This document shows positions 1-7,853 of a stretch of DNA of 19,300 nucleotides, in pieces. The DNA lies in contig JAWDMO010000017.1 of assembly GCA_046536535.1 (NCBI GenBank), forward strand, positions 1-19,300. The letters run 5' to 3'. The position numbers and the translations under genes were made by a program. Positions within the stretch are counted from its first letter, which is position 1, and each line of letters starts with the position of its first letter. The DNA is from Conexivisphaera sp046536535. Its GTDB lineage: Archaea; Thermoproteota; Nitrososphaeria; Conexivisphaerales; Conexivisphaeraceae. The notes under the pieces are model-generated. The model was given only the letters and a program-made list of their open reading frames with translations. It was not told the origin of the DNA and ran no database searches.

Positions 1-649
1 TCGTATACCTCTCCGACGGCTCGCGCGTCGAAAACCCGAAGTTCTTGAAAAGGCATGGGAGGAGGATAAGGAGAGCGCAGAAAGTCCTGAGCAGGAAGGA
101 AAAGGGATCGAGGAACAGGGCTAAGGCGAGGCTCCTGCTCGCCGGGAGGTGGCAGGACTACACAAACGCGAAGGACGACTGGCAGTGGAATTTAGCGAAG
201 GCGCTCGTGGATAGATACGACCTCATCGCATACGAGGATCTAAGGGTGAGCAATATGATGAGGAACCACAACCTGGCAAGGGCGATTCAGGGCACTCTGA
301 CGGTCGCCGTAGACCCGGAATATTCGACGCAGGAATGCCCCGTATGCCATACTAAACATGAGGTCGCGCTTTCCGAGAGGACGTTTGTGTGTCCCTCGTG
401 CGGATACGCGGCGCAGAGGGATCTCAAGGCGGCGCTGATCATACTTCAGCGCGCCCTGGTAGGGATGGACATGCCCGAATTCACGCCTGTGGAGATACCT
501 ACGGCGGGGCAACGGACCGGCCAACAGGGTCGGGCCGTCGCTAGCCGTGTGTCGATGAATCAGGAAATAAGTTCCCGCATCGCCGACGAACCCATACTGG
601 GGGATAGCGGTGCGGGAAGCCCACGCGCTTCAGCGTGGGAGGATGTCAC
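1..649 (+). mobile_element. IS200/IS605-family element, right-hand part (left end outside window)
   Basis: This stretch holds the tnpB remnant and a right end of the usual archaeal IS605 type. The end consists of a perfect 7-bp hairpin followed by GGAGGATGTCAC. No TnpA transposase is visible. The right boundary near 649 is judged from resemblance to other IS605 right ends and is approximate. The left end lies before the window. Confidence 0.7.
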
Positions 650-749
650 TACCGTGCTGCCCGCCGAAATCCCACCCGCGGCCCAAAACCGGGGTCCCGC
701 GCGAACGGCCCCCGGCCCACCCGGGTTTCCCCTCAATCCCAACGGTTAA
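3..749 (+). CDS. tnpB: TnpB (IS200/IS605 OrfB) C-terminal part, internally deleted, 5' end outside window
   Basis: The frame is open from the first bases of the window, so the N-terminal part, including the first RuvC motif, lies outside it. The visible part has the TnpB signature: LSDGSRVENPKFLKR, a basic stretch of the RR-x-QK-x-LSRK-x-KGS type, the RuvC-II motif YEDL, a C-x2-C...C-x2-C zinc ribbon (CPVC...CPSCG) and the RuvC-III motif RDLKAA. TnpB is an RNA-guided nuclease of IS200/IS605 elements. About 20 residues are missing in frame between NLARAIQ and TLTVAVDP, where relatives carry the W-x-x-F/L...YKA helix, so the protein is probably inactive although the visible acidic residues E and D remain. 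The C-terminus reads AGSPRASAWEDVT, encoded by the element's terminal hairpin, and the frame then runs about 100 nt into flanking DNA before its stop. Family assignment is firm; loss of activity is inferred. Confidence 0.85.
   Translation, partial: VYLSDGSRVENPKFLKRHGRRIRRAQKVLSRKEKGSRNRAKARLLLAGRWQDYTNAKDDWQWNLAKALVDRYDLIAYEDLRVSNMMRNHNLARAIQGTLTVAVDPEYSTQECPVCHTKHEVALSERTFVCPSCGYAAQRDLKAALIILQRALVGMDMPEFTPVEIPTAGQRTGQQGRAVASRVSMNQEISSRIADEPILGDSGAGSPRASAWEDVTTVLPAEIPPAAQNRGPARTAPGPPGFPLNPNG
620..639 (+). repeat. IS605 right-end hairpin
   Basis: CCCACGC (620-626) pairs perfectly with GCGTGGG (633-639) around the loop GCTTCA. Subterminal hairpins of this kind are recognised by the TnpA Y1 transposase, and in TnpB elements they form the 3' part of the omega RNA scaffold. 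The hairpin lies inside the tnpB frame, as is usual for these elements. Confidence 0.75.
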
Positions 750-799
750 AAATGATATATCAGCTACGAAATGATATGCCGCCCGATGTCGGGGGAGGG
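744..799 (+). promoter_or_regulatory. Promoter and Shine-Dalgarno region of the MobA-like gene
   Basis: An AT-rich stretch, GGTTAAAAATGATATATC (744-761), stands out from the GC-rich surroundings and contains TATA-like sequence. It is followed by GGGGGAGGG at 791-799, about 9 nt before the ATG at 809. A transcription start near 775-785 would give a short leader that carries the Shine-Dalgarno sequence. Assigned by eye only. Confidence 0.5.
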
Positions 800-808
800 T
801 CCAGGGGG

Positions 809-1426
809 ATGAGGTCCGTCGGACTCCTGTGCGGCGGCCTCTCCTCCAGGATGGGCCGCAAGAAGGAGCTCCAACCCTTCCGCGGCGTGCCCCTGATAAC
901 GGCGATCGCGGAATGCCTCTCCGGGCTGGGGTTCGACGTCCGCCTCCTGGCTTCCAGGGCCGATTACGACGCGGTATTCCGGGCCACCGGCGGCCGCTTC
1001 CCGGTGCTCGTCGATCAGCTGGATACCAGGACCCCCCTCAACGGCCTCAGGGCTCTGCTGGGAGCCCGGGACGGCTGCGCGTTCCTGCTGGGGGGCGATT
1101 CCCCGATCGTGGATCCCGCGCTGATAAACGACGCGCTGGACCTCTGCGAGACGGGGTTCTCCGCGGTCCTGCCCCTCTGGAGGGGGGGAAGGGTGGACAC
1201 CGTGCACGCCGCGTACTCGTCGTCCCTGCGGGGGGCGCTGGACGCGGCGCTGGCCGGCCCGGATCTCTCGATAGCGAGATTCCTGAGGGACGTCAGCCCG
1301 ATCGCGTTCCTGGAGGCCGAGCGCTACGGCCTGGCTCTCGGCGATGCTGATACGGCGCTGGAGTTCGGATTGCTGGAGCGCCTTTACAACGGCAGGGGAT
1401 GCGCCGGTGTGCGGGGACGTTTTTAA
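809..1426 (+). CDS. mobA: MobA-like nucleotidyltransferase (probable molybdenum cofactor guanylyltransferase)
   Basis: This 205-residue protein opens with the nucleotide-binding signature of the MobA/GlmU-like family, LCGGLSSRMGRKK (residues 7-19), with the order G-G-x-S-x-R-M-G-x-x-K. LGGDSPIV around D97 corresponds to the metal-binding (C/G)DxP motif. MobA joins GMP from GTP to molybdopterin to make the guanine-dinucleotide cofactor. The family also includes other small NTP transferases such as CofC and MocA types, so the substrate is not proven. The start at ATG 809 is preferred over the longer frame from 635, which lies in IS DNA, because a strong GGGAGGG precedes it and the homology begins there. 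The stop lies next to the TTTTTAA that may serve reverse gyrase. Confidence 0.75.
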   Translation: MRSVGLLCGGLSSRMGRKKELQPFRGVPLITAIAECLSGLGFDVRLLASRADYDAVFRATGGRFPVLVDQLDTRTPLNGLRALLGARDGCAFLLGGDSPIVDPALINDALDLCETGFSAVLPLWRGGRVDTVHAAYSSSLRGALDAALAGPDLSIARFLRDVSPIAFLEAERYGLALGDADTALEFGLLERLYNGRGCAGVRGRF

Positions 1427-1430
1427 CGTG
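1418..1430 (+). promoter_or_regulatory. Candidate TATA box and palindrome before reverse gyrase
   Basis: ACGTTTTTAACGT is an inverted repeat (ACGTT-TTT-AACGT) that contains the mobA stop codon. TTTTTAA is centred near 1423, 26 nt upstream of GTG 1449, the spacing expected between a TATA box and the start of a leaderless message. It could alternatively act as a weak T-run terminator for mobA. Inference by eye. Confidence 0.4.
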
Positions 1431-1448
1431 GCCGGCGGCACGGGCCCC

Positions 1449-4400
1449 GTGGCGCAGGGCGCCGAGGAGCTAGACCGCGGAATCCTGGAGGAGGCCGGCA
1501 GAAGGGCGCTTTACATGGAGATGTGCCCGAACTGCGGATCGCACATATCCGACGTGAGGATGGAGGCGGGCCTCCCCTGTACCAGGTGCTACCCGAGCGT
1601 GTCCGCCGCGGTCCTGGGCGAGCCGAACCCGGCGAGGAGGATCAGGAGGGTGGCGATGGAGCTCGCCGGCGCGCACTCGGCCGGGAGATACGGCCGCACG
1701 TTCAGGGTCATCTCCAAGCTCGAGGAGTTCAACGGGTTCTTCAGGAGGGCGACGAACTACGACCTGTGGACGGTGCAGAGGACGTGGGCCTCCAGGGCGC
1801 TCTCGGGGCAGAGCTTCGCCATAGTGTCCCCGACCGGGACGGGGAAGACCGTGTTCGGCGTGATCCTGGCGCTGTACCACGTGGCGCGCATCAGGAAGAG
1901 GCTCAAGAGGGGTGACAAGGCGTACATGGTGTTCCCCTCGTCGTTCCTGGTCCAGCAGATCCGGGATAAGATGGAGGACTTCGCCGGAAAGCTCGGCATC
2001 GACGTCAGGGTGCTCGCGTACTCCGGGTCGTCCGGCAGGGCGGAGTTCATGAGGAGGCTGGAATCCGGGGACTTCGACGTCCTGCTCACGACCAACCAGT
2101 ACCTATCCAGGAACTTCGACCTGATAGCGAGGAACTCGTACGGCTTCGTCTTCGTGGACGACGTGGACGCGATGCTGAAGGCGAGCAAGAACATAGACAG
2201 GGTCCTGATGCTGGTGGGGTTCTCAAAGGAGGATATAGAGGGCGCGTACGAGCTCGTGAGGGCCAGGAGGGAGTACGGCCGCGCGCTGGCCGCCAAGGAC
2301 GAGGATGCGATTGAGGAGGCATCGTCCCGGATAGGCGAGCTGCTGAAGCGCGTCCGGAGATCGAGGAGGAACGCCAGGGGGATACTCCTGCTGTCATCGG
2401 CCACAGCCCGCCCGAAGGGCACGAGGATAGGGCTGTTCAGGGAGCTGCTGGGGTTCGAGGTCGGTAGGCAGAGCGAGATGCTCAGGAACATAGCGGATGT
2501 GTACGCGGAGCCCGGGCCCGGCGAGTCCCTGGAGGACGCGGCCGTGGAGTACGTGCGGAGGCTGGGGCCCGGCGGGCTCGTGTTCGTCCCCACGGACAGG
2601 GGCATCGATTACGCCGCCAGGATATCCGAGCGCCTGGCGTCCTCCGGGATACGCGTCGCGTCCACCGCGTCGAGGGAGAAGTCCCTGCTCGATAAGTTCG
2701 CGCGGGGCGAGTACGAGGTGCTGGTCGGCGTGGCGTCCTACTACGGGAAGCTGGCCAGGGGCCTCGACCTCCCGGTCGAGATAAGGTACGCGGTGTTCGT
2801 CGGCGTCCCCCGCTTCAGATACCGGATAGACGACATGACGTACAATCCGGTGCAGCTGCTCCAGATGCTGACGGAGGCGCGCAGGGTCGTCCAGCGCGGT
2901 CGCGGCGCCGCGGAGCTGGACCGCGTCACGGACGCGCTGTCCCGCTACCTCAGGATAATGCCGTGGCCGGCGATAAAACGCGTCATGGAGGAGCTCAGGG
3001 CCGGCGCCGCGCCCGAGGGGGGATTCCCCAGGTATCTCAGGAGGGCCGCGGAGCTCGCCGCGAGGTACTACTCGAACGAGGAGATCCTGAGGAGGATCTC
3101 GGAGGGCGGCCGGGTCGTCGTGAGGACGGAGGGCGACACGAGGTATCTCCTGGTGCCGGACGTCCTCGCGTACATACAGGCGTCGGGCCGCGCCTCGCGG
3201 CTGTTCGCGGGCGGGATATCGAAGGGGCTGTCCCTGACGCTCGTGGACGACGTACAGCTCATGCGCGCCCTCGAGAGGCAGGGGCGCACCCGCTACGAGA
3301 TGGAGTGGAAGGGGATCTCGGAGGTCGACCTCGGGTCGATAATGGCGGAGGTCGACCGCGACCGCGCCCTCATGCGGGAGCTCCTGCAGGGGCGCGTGCC
3401 GCCGGAGATGAAGTCGCCCATGAGGACGGCGCTCCTGCTCGTGGAGTCGCCGACCAAGGCCCGCACGATCGCGTCGTTCTTCGGCCGCCCGGCGGTCCGC
3501 AGCGTGGGCGGGGCGTTCAAGGTCTACGAGGTGGCGACGGGGGGCCTCCTCCTCAGCGTCGCGGCCACCAAGGGCCACATGTTCGACCTGATAACGGACG
3601 GGTCGCCCCCGACGCCCGGCGGCGCGAGGAACTTCCACGGCGTCCTGTCCATCGGCGATCGCAGGTTCATACCCGCGTACGGCCCGATAAAGCGGTGCGC
3701 GAAGTGCGGGGCCGTCTTCATAGGCGGCGACAGATGCCCCAAGTGCGGCTCCAGGAGGATCACGGGCAGCAGGTCCACGATAGACGCGGTGATGTCCATA
3801 GCCCCGGAATACGACCTGGTGCTGCTGGGCACGGACCCGGACGCGGAGGGCGAGAAGATATCGTGGGACCTCTACAACCTGCTCCACGGGTTCGTCCCGG
3901 AGGTCAGAAGGGTGGAATTCCACGAGGTGACAAAGTGGGCGCTGGAGAAGGCGCTCGCCTCGCCCAGGGACGTGAACGAGAAGCTCGTCGAGGCGCAGCT
4001 GGTCAGGAGGATCGAGGACCGGTGGATAGGGTTCGAGCTCAGCGAGAGGCTCCGCGCCGAGCTCGCCCCGCGCGTCAGGGACCGCTACGGCCTCTCGGCC
4101 GGCCGCGTGCAGACGCCCGTCCTCGGGTGGATAGTGCAGCGCGCCGACGAATACAGGCGCAGCTGGAGGAAGATGCTCGTGATCGTCATCGGGGAGAACA
4201 TGTCGATCACGGTCAGGGAGGACGAGGCGAACCTGGAGGAGGTCAAGCGCTCCGTGGACTCCGAGGGCGTCAGGGTCCTCGACGTCAAGGTCGAGGAGAG
4301 GGAGATGCAGCCGCAGCCCCCGTTCACCACCGATTCCATGCTCGCGGAGGCGACGAGGTACGTCGGGCCCTCCGCGGAATACGTCATGCGCCTGGCACAG

Positions 4401-5198
4401 GACCTGTTCGAGGCCGGGCTCATAACCTACCACAGGACGGACAGCACGTACGTCTCCGACAAGGGCCTGTCGATAGCGAGGGAGTACATAACGGACAACA
4501 TCGGCCCCACGGCGTACCATCCCAGGAAGTGGGGGAACCCCGGCGCGCACGAGTGCATAAGGCCGACCCGCCCGCTGGACCTGGCGGGCCTCTCCGAGGC
4601 GCTGAAGTTCACGCCGACGGCCGCGAGGCTCGTCGACGCCCACATGAGGCTCTACTCCCTGATATTCAACAGGTTCATCGCGAGCCAGATGCCGCCCGCC
4701 CGGGCCCAGTGGAAGTCCGTGGTGCTCGGCCTGGGGCCCGTGAAGAAGGTGGTGGAGGGGGTTTCCGGCTACCTGGACCGCGGGTTCACGGCGGTGCACC
4801 AGCCCAGGCTGCAGGAGGCGCCCCCGTTCAACGCAGGCGACACCGTGAAGATCTCGTTCTCCGTCATGAAGTACGGGCCCACCGTCTACCTGTACAGGCA
4901 GAGCGACATAATATCCATGATGAGGGAGCGCGGCATAGGCAGGCCCTCGACGTACGCGAAGATACTCCAGACCCTCGTGGAGAGGCGCTACGTGTACATC
5001 GGGCCCGGGGGAGGCCTCACGCCGAGCAAGAAGGGCGCGCTCGCGTACGAGTACCTCAGGTCGAAGTTCTCCGACGTGATATCGGAGGAGAGGACCAGGC
5101 AGCTCGAGGAGAAGATGGACAGGGTGGAGAGGGGCGACGTGGATTACCAGTCGCTCCTGAGGGAGCTCTACGCGGAGATCAATTCCCTTCCCCGCTGA
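1449..5198 (+). CDS. rgy: Reverse gyrase
   Basis: Reverse gyrase introduces positive supercoils with ATP and is a hallmark of hyperthermophiles and many thermophiles. From GTG 1449 the protein is 1249 residues, full length for the family. In order it has an N-terminal zinc finger (C26, C29, C44, C47), a helicase module with Walker A SPTGTGKT (about 127-134), DDVD (about 237) and SSATA (about 316), then a topoisomerase IA module. The latter starts with the Toprim LLVESPTKA (about 661), carries a second zinc finger (about 750-766) and TDPDAEGE (about 795), and has the catalytic Tyr in ITYHRTDSTYVS (about 994). All key residues are present. Homology seems to begin around RALYMEMCPNC, so ATG 1515 looks too short. 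GTG 1449 fits a TATA 26 nt upstream; GTG 1428 is also possible. The 3' end overlaps tfe by 20 nt. Confidence 0.95.
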   Translation: MAQGAEELDRGILEEAGRRALYMEMCPNCGSHISDVRMEAGLPCTRCYPSVSAAVLGEPNPARRIRRVAMELAGAHSAGRYGRTFRVISKLEEFNGFFRRATNYDLWTVQRTWASRALSGQSFAIVSPTGTGKTVFGVILALYHVARIRKRLKRGDKAYMVFPSSFLVQQIRDKMEDFAGKLGIDVRVLAYSGSSGRAEFMRRLESGDFDVLLTTNQYLSRNFDLIARNSYGFVFVDDVDAMLKASKNIDRVLMLVGFSKEDIEGAYELVRARREYGRALAAKDEDAIEEASSRIGELLKRVRRSRRNARGILLLSSATARPKGTRIGLFRELLGFEVGRQSEMLRNIADVYAEPGPGESLEDAAVEYVRRLGPGGLVFVPTDRGIDYAARISERLASSGIRVASTASREKSLLDKFARGEYEVLVGVASYYGKLARGLDLPVEIRYAVFVGVPRFRYRIDDMTYNPVQLLQMLTEARRVVQRGRGAAELDRVTDALSRYLRIMPWPAIKRVMEELRAGAAPEGGFPRYLRRAAELAARYYSNEEILRRISEGGRVVVRTEGDTRYLLVPDVLAYIQASGRASRLFAGGISKGLSLTLVDDVQLMRALERQGRTRYEMEWKGISEVDLGSIMAEVDRDRALMRELLQGRVPPEMKSPMRTALLLVESPTKARTIASFFGRPAVRSVGGAFKVYEVATGGLLLSVAATKGHMFDLITDGSPPTPGGARNFHGVLSIGDRRFIPAYGPIKRCAKCGAVFIGGDRCPKCGSRRITGSRSTIDAVMSIAPEYDLVLLGTDPDAEGEKISWDLYNLLHGFVPEVRRVEFHEVTKWALEKALASPRDVNEKLVEAQLVRRIEDRWIGFELSERLRAELAPRVRDRYGLSAGRVQTPVLGWIVQRADEYRRSWRKMLVIVIGENMSITVREDEANLEEVKRSVDSEGVRVLDVKVEEREMQPQPPFTTDSMLAEATRYVGPSAEYVMRLAQDLFEAGLITYHRTDSTYVSDKGLSIAREYITDNIGPTAYHPRKWGNPGAHECIRPTRPLDLAGLSEALKFTPTAARLVDAHMRLYSLIFNRFIASQMPPARAQWKSVVLGLGPVKKVVEGVSGYLDRGFTAVHQPRLQEAPPFNAGDTVKISFSVMKYGPTVYLYRQSDIISMMRERGIGRPSTYAKILQTLVERRYVYIGPGGGLTPSKKGALAYEYLRSKFSDVISEERTRQLEEKMDRVERGDVDYQSLLRELYAEINSLPR

Positions 5199-5754
5199 CC
5201 TCTTCCCCCGGTTCCGCCGCCCCGGCTCCCCGGAACGACTTCAGCTCGTTCTCCAGCTGGGAGATCTTCCACGAGATAGCGCTCACGAGCTCGGAGTTAT
5301 CGTAATACTTCAGGGGGTTCCCGCATTCCGGGCATATGAACATGAGCTCGACCGCCTCCTCGAACGTCCTCTTCGGGCAGGTCGCGCTGCCGCAGTGATA
5401 GAACTGGTGGTCCTTCTCGTATTCGAGCTTCGCCCTGAGCCTGTTCAGCAGCCTCCTCTTCACGCCTGCGAGGAAGACGTCCGCGCCCTCCGACTGGACC
5501 CTCCACCGGTAGACGTACCAGTCGCGCTTCGGATCGCGGACCCTTATCGCGTATATCAGCGACCTGCTCTGGAGCTCGTATAGGACCTTCCTCACGCGGT
5601 TTATCTTGAGGCCTGTGGCGCTGGCTATCTCCTCGTCCGTGGACTCCGGGTTGTTCAGGAGGGCCCTGGCGACCCTGACGAAGTCGTCGCTCCCGAGGAG
5701 GCTGGCGACCTTGACGAACGAATCCTCGTACTCCAGCTTGGGCACGATCCACAT
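5179..5754 (-). CDS. tfe: Transcription initiation factor TFE, alpha subunit
   Basis: Archaeal homologue of the N-terminal half of TFIIE-alpha; it helps TBP/TFB and RNA polymerase open promoters. The 191-residue protein begins with an extended winged-helix domain (about 10-100) with the typical pattern ALLNNPESTDEEIASATGLKINRVRKVLYEL, continues into a basic helix rich in R and K, and has a C4 zinc ribbon with C121, C126, C141 and C144 (CGSATC...CPECG). A short coiled-coil-like C-terminal helix (SAISWKISQLENELKSF) ends in an acidic tail. ATG 5754 is taken as start; GTG 5745 is an in-frame alternative giving MPKLEYED. It is divergent from trm56 and converges with reverse gyrase, sharing the last 20 nt. 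Confidence 0.93.
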   Translation of the reverse strand: MWIVPKLEYEDSFVKVASLLGSDDFVRVARALLNNPESTDEEIASATGLKINRVRKVLYELQSRSLIYAIRVRDPKRDWYVYRWRVQSEGADVFLAGVKRRLLNRLRAKLEYEKDHQFYHCGSATCPKRTFEEAVELMFICPECGNPLKYYDNSELVSAISWKISQLENELKSFRGAGAAEPGEEVSGEGN

Positions 5755-5761
5755 ATATATT
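5752..5761 (+). promoter_or_regulatory. TATA box between tfe and trm56
   Basis: CATATATATT is the only strong TATA-like element in the 29-nt gap between the divergent genes. Its centre is 27 nt upstream of the trm56 ATG at 5784, which implies a leaderless trm56 mRNA. It also overlaps the tfe start codon, so TBP bound here would cover the beginning of tfe. The weaker GGATTATCTT on the minus strand (around 5770-5779) may serve tfe. Confidence 0.6.
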
Positions 5762-5783
5762 CCGCATCAAGATAATCCTTTCC

Positions 5784-6362
5784 ATGCCTCCGGATGGGTG
5801 CGCCGGGAGGACGTACGTGCTGAGGATGGGCCACAGGATCGGGCGGGACAAGAGGATAACCACGCACGTGGCGCTGACGTCGATGGCGCTGGGGGCCTCC
5901 GGCGTTTTCATGAGCGGCGACGAGGACGGGCGCGTGATGGACAGCGTGCGCAGGGCCAGGGATCGCTGGGCCCCCGGGTTCTCCGTGGAGTACTCGCCCA
6001 GCTGGAGGGAGGTCCTGGGGCGCGCGAGGTCCATGGGATGCGCGATCGCGCACCTGACGATGTACGGGGTCGAGCTGCAGTTCCTGCTGGACGGCATCAG
6101 GTCGCTGGTGCCGTCGCGCGGCCTCCTGGTGGTCGTCGGGGCGGAGAAGGTCCCCCGCGATGTCTACGCGCTGGCTGACCTCAACGTGGCGGTCACGCAC
6201 CTGCCGCACTCAGAGGTCGCCGCGCTGGCGATCTTCCTGCACGACGTCATCGGGCCCCGCGGTCGGATATCGGACGGGCCCCGTCCGGTTCTGCCCCAGC
6301 TTCGGGGGAAGCTCTCGCTTCCGCGGGGCCCCTCCCCAGGACCCTCAGGATCTCCCCCCTGA
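5784..6362 (+). CDS. trm56: tRNA (cytidine(56)-2'-O)-methyltransferase aTrm56
   Basis: Archaeal SPOUT-superfamily enzyme that 2'-O-methylates C56 in the T loop of tRNA using S-adenosylmethionine. The 192-residue protein has the family start YVLRMGHRIGRDKRITTHVALT and the trefoil-knot SAM region VVVGAEKVPRDVYALADLNVAV...PHSEVAALAIFL. It ends with the conserved VLPQLRGK, so the C-terminus is genuine even though it overlaps hflX by 116 nt. ATG 5784 is chosen because a TATA box lies 27 nt upstream, which fits a leaderless message. GTG 5817 with GGGAGG just before it is the alternative and would give a more compact N-terminus. Confidence 0.93.
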   Translation: MPPDGCAGRTYVLRMGHRIGRDKRITTHVALTSMALGASGVFMSGDEDGRVMDSVRRARDRWAPGFSVEYSPSWREVLGRARSMGCAIAHLTMYGVELQFLLDGIRSLVPSRGLLVVVGAEKVPRDVYALADLNVAVTHLPHSEVAALAIFLHDVIGPRGRISDGPRPVLPQLRGKLSLPRGPSPGPSGSPP

Positions 6363-7386
6363 GGTCGCCGAGCCCGGCGCGGTCCCTCGCCGATATGGCC
6401 ACGTAATCGCGCGCGCCCAGCCGGTCCGCCAGCCCCGCGATGCGCCCCCCGTCCACCAGGTCCGCCTTGTTGAACACGTTCACTATCCTGGATGGCTCCA
6501 CGGAGAGCTCCTGCAGGATCTCGATGGACGTCCCGTACTTGCGCGCGACCACCTCGGGCTCCTCGGCCGCGTCCACCACAAGGAGGACGACGTCCGCGTA
6601 CCCCAGCTCCTCCAGGGTCGACTTGAACGCCTCTATCATGTAGTGGGGCAGCCCGCTCAGGAACCCCACGGTGTCCGTCAGCAGGGCGTATTCGCCGTCC
6701 CCCAGCCATATCTCCCTCGTCGTGGTGGTGAGCGTCGTGAACGCGCGCCCCGTCACCGGTTTCCTCTCCTTCGAGAGCGCGTTGAACAGCGTCGTCTTCC
6801 CGGCGCCCGTGTAGCCCGCAAGGGAGATGATCGGCATCCCCCACCTGCTCCTGCCCCGGCGCTGCAGGTCCCTGTGCCTGCTGTACCTCCTCAGTCCCTC
6901 CAGTATCCTCATCCGGAGCTTCCTGACGTGGTCGTAGTACTTCTCAACCTCGTATTCCCCGTATCCGTAGAGCCCCGGCTGCTCCCCCATCTTCACCCTC
7001 CTTATGAGCTCCTTCAGCCTGGGGATCTCGTAGGTGAGCTCCGCCAGCTTGACCTGAAGTTTGGCCTCGGGGGTCCCGGCCCTGAGGGCGAATATCTCCA
7101 GGATCAGCTTGTCCCGGTCGACGACCCCGACGCCGGAATCCCTCATGAGGTTGAACGCCTGCGAGGAGTTCAGCTGGCCGTACACGATGACCGCGTCCAC
7201 GTCGGAGCTCCGCGCGAGCTCCGCGACCTCCCCGGCCTTGCCCGCCGAGATCCCGACCCTGCCGTCCCCTATGCGCCGGACCGGGACTATGCCCGATATC
7301 CTGTAACCGGCGGACTCCGCCAGCTCGAGGGCCTCGGGCTCATCGCCCCCCCTGTCTATTACCAGCAGCGCCCTCCTCGCGCTCAC
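6247..7386 (-). CDS. hflX: GTPase HflX
   Basis: Ribosome-associated GTPase; in bacteria HflX splits stalled 70S ribosomes, and archaeal members bind the large subunit. The 379-residue protein has an HflX N-terminal domain (VIVYGQLNSSQAFNL about 67-80), a long helical linker (GYGEYEVEKYYDHVRKLRMRIL) and a GTPase domain. That domain shows G1 GYTGAGKT (191-198), switch I FTTLTTTT, G3 DTVGF (238-242), G4 NKAD (306-309) and G5 SA (332-333). The GTG start at 7384-7386 overlaps the mbf1 stop as GTGA, so the two are probably translated in series. About 29 residues after the G domain are Ala/Gly/Pro/Arg-rich and look like unstructured read-out of the overlap with trm56. Confidence 0.94.
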   Translation of the reverse strand: MSARRALLVIDRGGDEPEALELAESAGYRISGIVPVRRIGDGRVGISAGKAGEVAELARSSDVDAVIVYGQLNSSQAFNLMRDSGVGVVDRDKLILEIFALRAGTPEAKLQVKLAELTYEIPRLKELIRRVKMGEQPGLYGYGEYEVEKYYDHVRKLRMRILEGLRRYSRHRDLQRRGRSRWGMPIISLAGYTGAGKTTLFNALSKERKPVTGRAFTTLTTTTREIWLGDGEYALLTDTVGFLSGLPHYMIEAFKSTLEELGYADVVLLVVDAAEEPEVVARKYGTSIEILQELSVEPSRIVNVFNKADLVDGGRIAGLADRLGARDYVAISARDRAGLGDLRGEILRVLGRGPAEARASPEAGAEPDGARPISDRGAR

Positions 7387-7832
7387 ATCTCGAGCTCGTC
7401 CATCCTGGTCAAAATCTTTATCTTAAGAACGCTCTCCAGCCGCCTGGCCGTCGGGATGTCCGGCCTGAACCTGCCCGATTCCACCTTGCTTATGACGGAC
7501 GTCTTTATGCCGACCTTGGCGGCGAGCTCCTCCTGGGTGATCCCCAGGCGTTCCCGGGCCTCCTTCACCAGCCTGTGGTAGTCCGGCACCACGATTAGAT
7601 CCTCCGGGTTCTCCTCCCTTCCCCTCTCCCTGGGCCCGTTCCTCCCCCCCTCATCCTCCCCGGGCGCGTTCCGGCCCTGGGCCTGGGCGCGTATCGCTTG
7701 GCGCTGACCCTGCGGGTTGTACGGCGTGCCCAGCCGGGCGCACTCGCCGCACACCCTCATGACGACGCCCTCTATCACCACGAGGTACGGCTTTCCGTAG
7801 ATGGGCCTGCCGCACACCTCGCAACGCTCCAC
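7383..7832 (-). CDS. mbf1: Multiprotein bridging factor 1 homologue (zinc ribbon + XRE-type HTH)
   Basis: Archaeal MBF1: an N-terminal C4 zinc ribbon (CEVCGRPI...VCGECARLG), a charged Gly/Arg/Glu-rich linker, then a cro/C1-type helix-turn-helix (ITQEELAAKVGIKTSVISKVESGRFRPDIPTARRLESVLKI). Archaeal MBF1 is known to bind the 30S subunit; eukaryotic Mbf1 is a coactivator and also acts on collided ribosomes. The start is set at GTG 7832, giving MERCEVCGRP, which matches the usual MBF1 beginning and lies about 25 nt downstream of a TATA box. The frame extends to ATG 7877, adding MRREIGINVHAQLRG; that longer form would place the start upstream of the only good TATA box. It is first in the operon with hflX. 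Confidence 0.9.
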   Translation of the reverse strand: MERCEVCGRPIYGKPYLVVIEGVVMRVCGECARLGTPYNPQGQRQAIRAQAQGRNAPGEDEGGRNGPRERGREENPEDLIVVPDYHRLVKEARERLGITQEELAAKVGIKTSVISKVESGRFRPDIPTARRLESVLKIKILTRMDELEM

Positions 7833-7853
7833 GCCTCGGAGCTGCGCATGCAC

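Noticed and set aside
635..808. Upstream extension of the MobA-like frame into the IS end
   Set aside because: It encodes no conserved residues; a strong Shine-Dalgarno sequence and the family N-terminus support ATG 809.
2394..4799. 801-codon open frame on the minus strand, plus the long plus-strand frame 2963-5305
   Set aside because: Both lie over the fully conserved reverse gyrase gene; the proteins are Arg/Pro/Gly/Ala-rich with no domain, typical of antisense and shifted frames in GC-rich DNA.
6160..7581. 473-codon plus-strand frame opposite hflX and mbf1
   Set aside because: Antisense of two well-recognised genes; Pro/Arg/Leu-rich without motifs.
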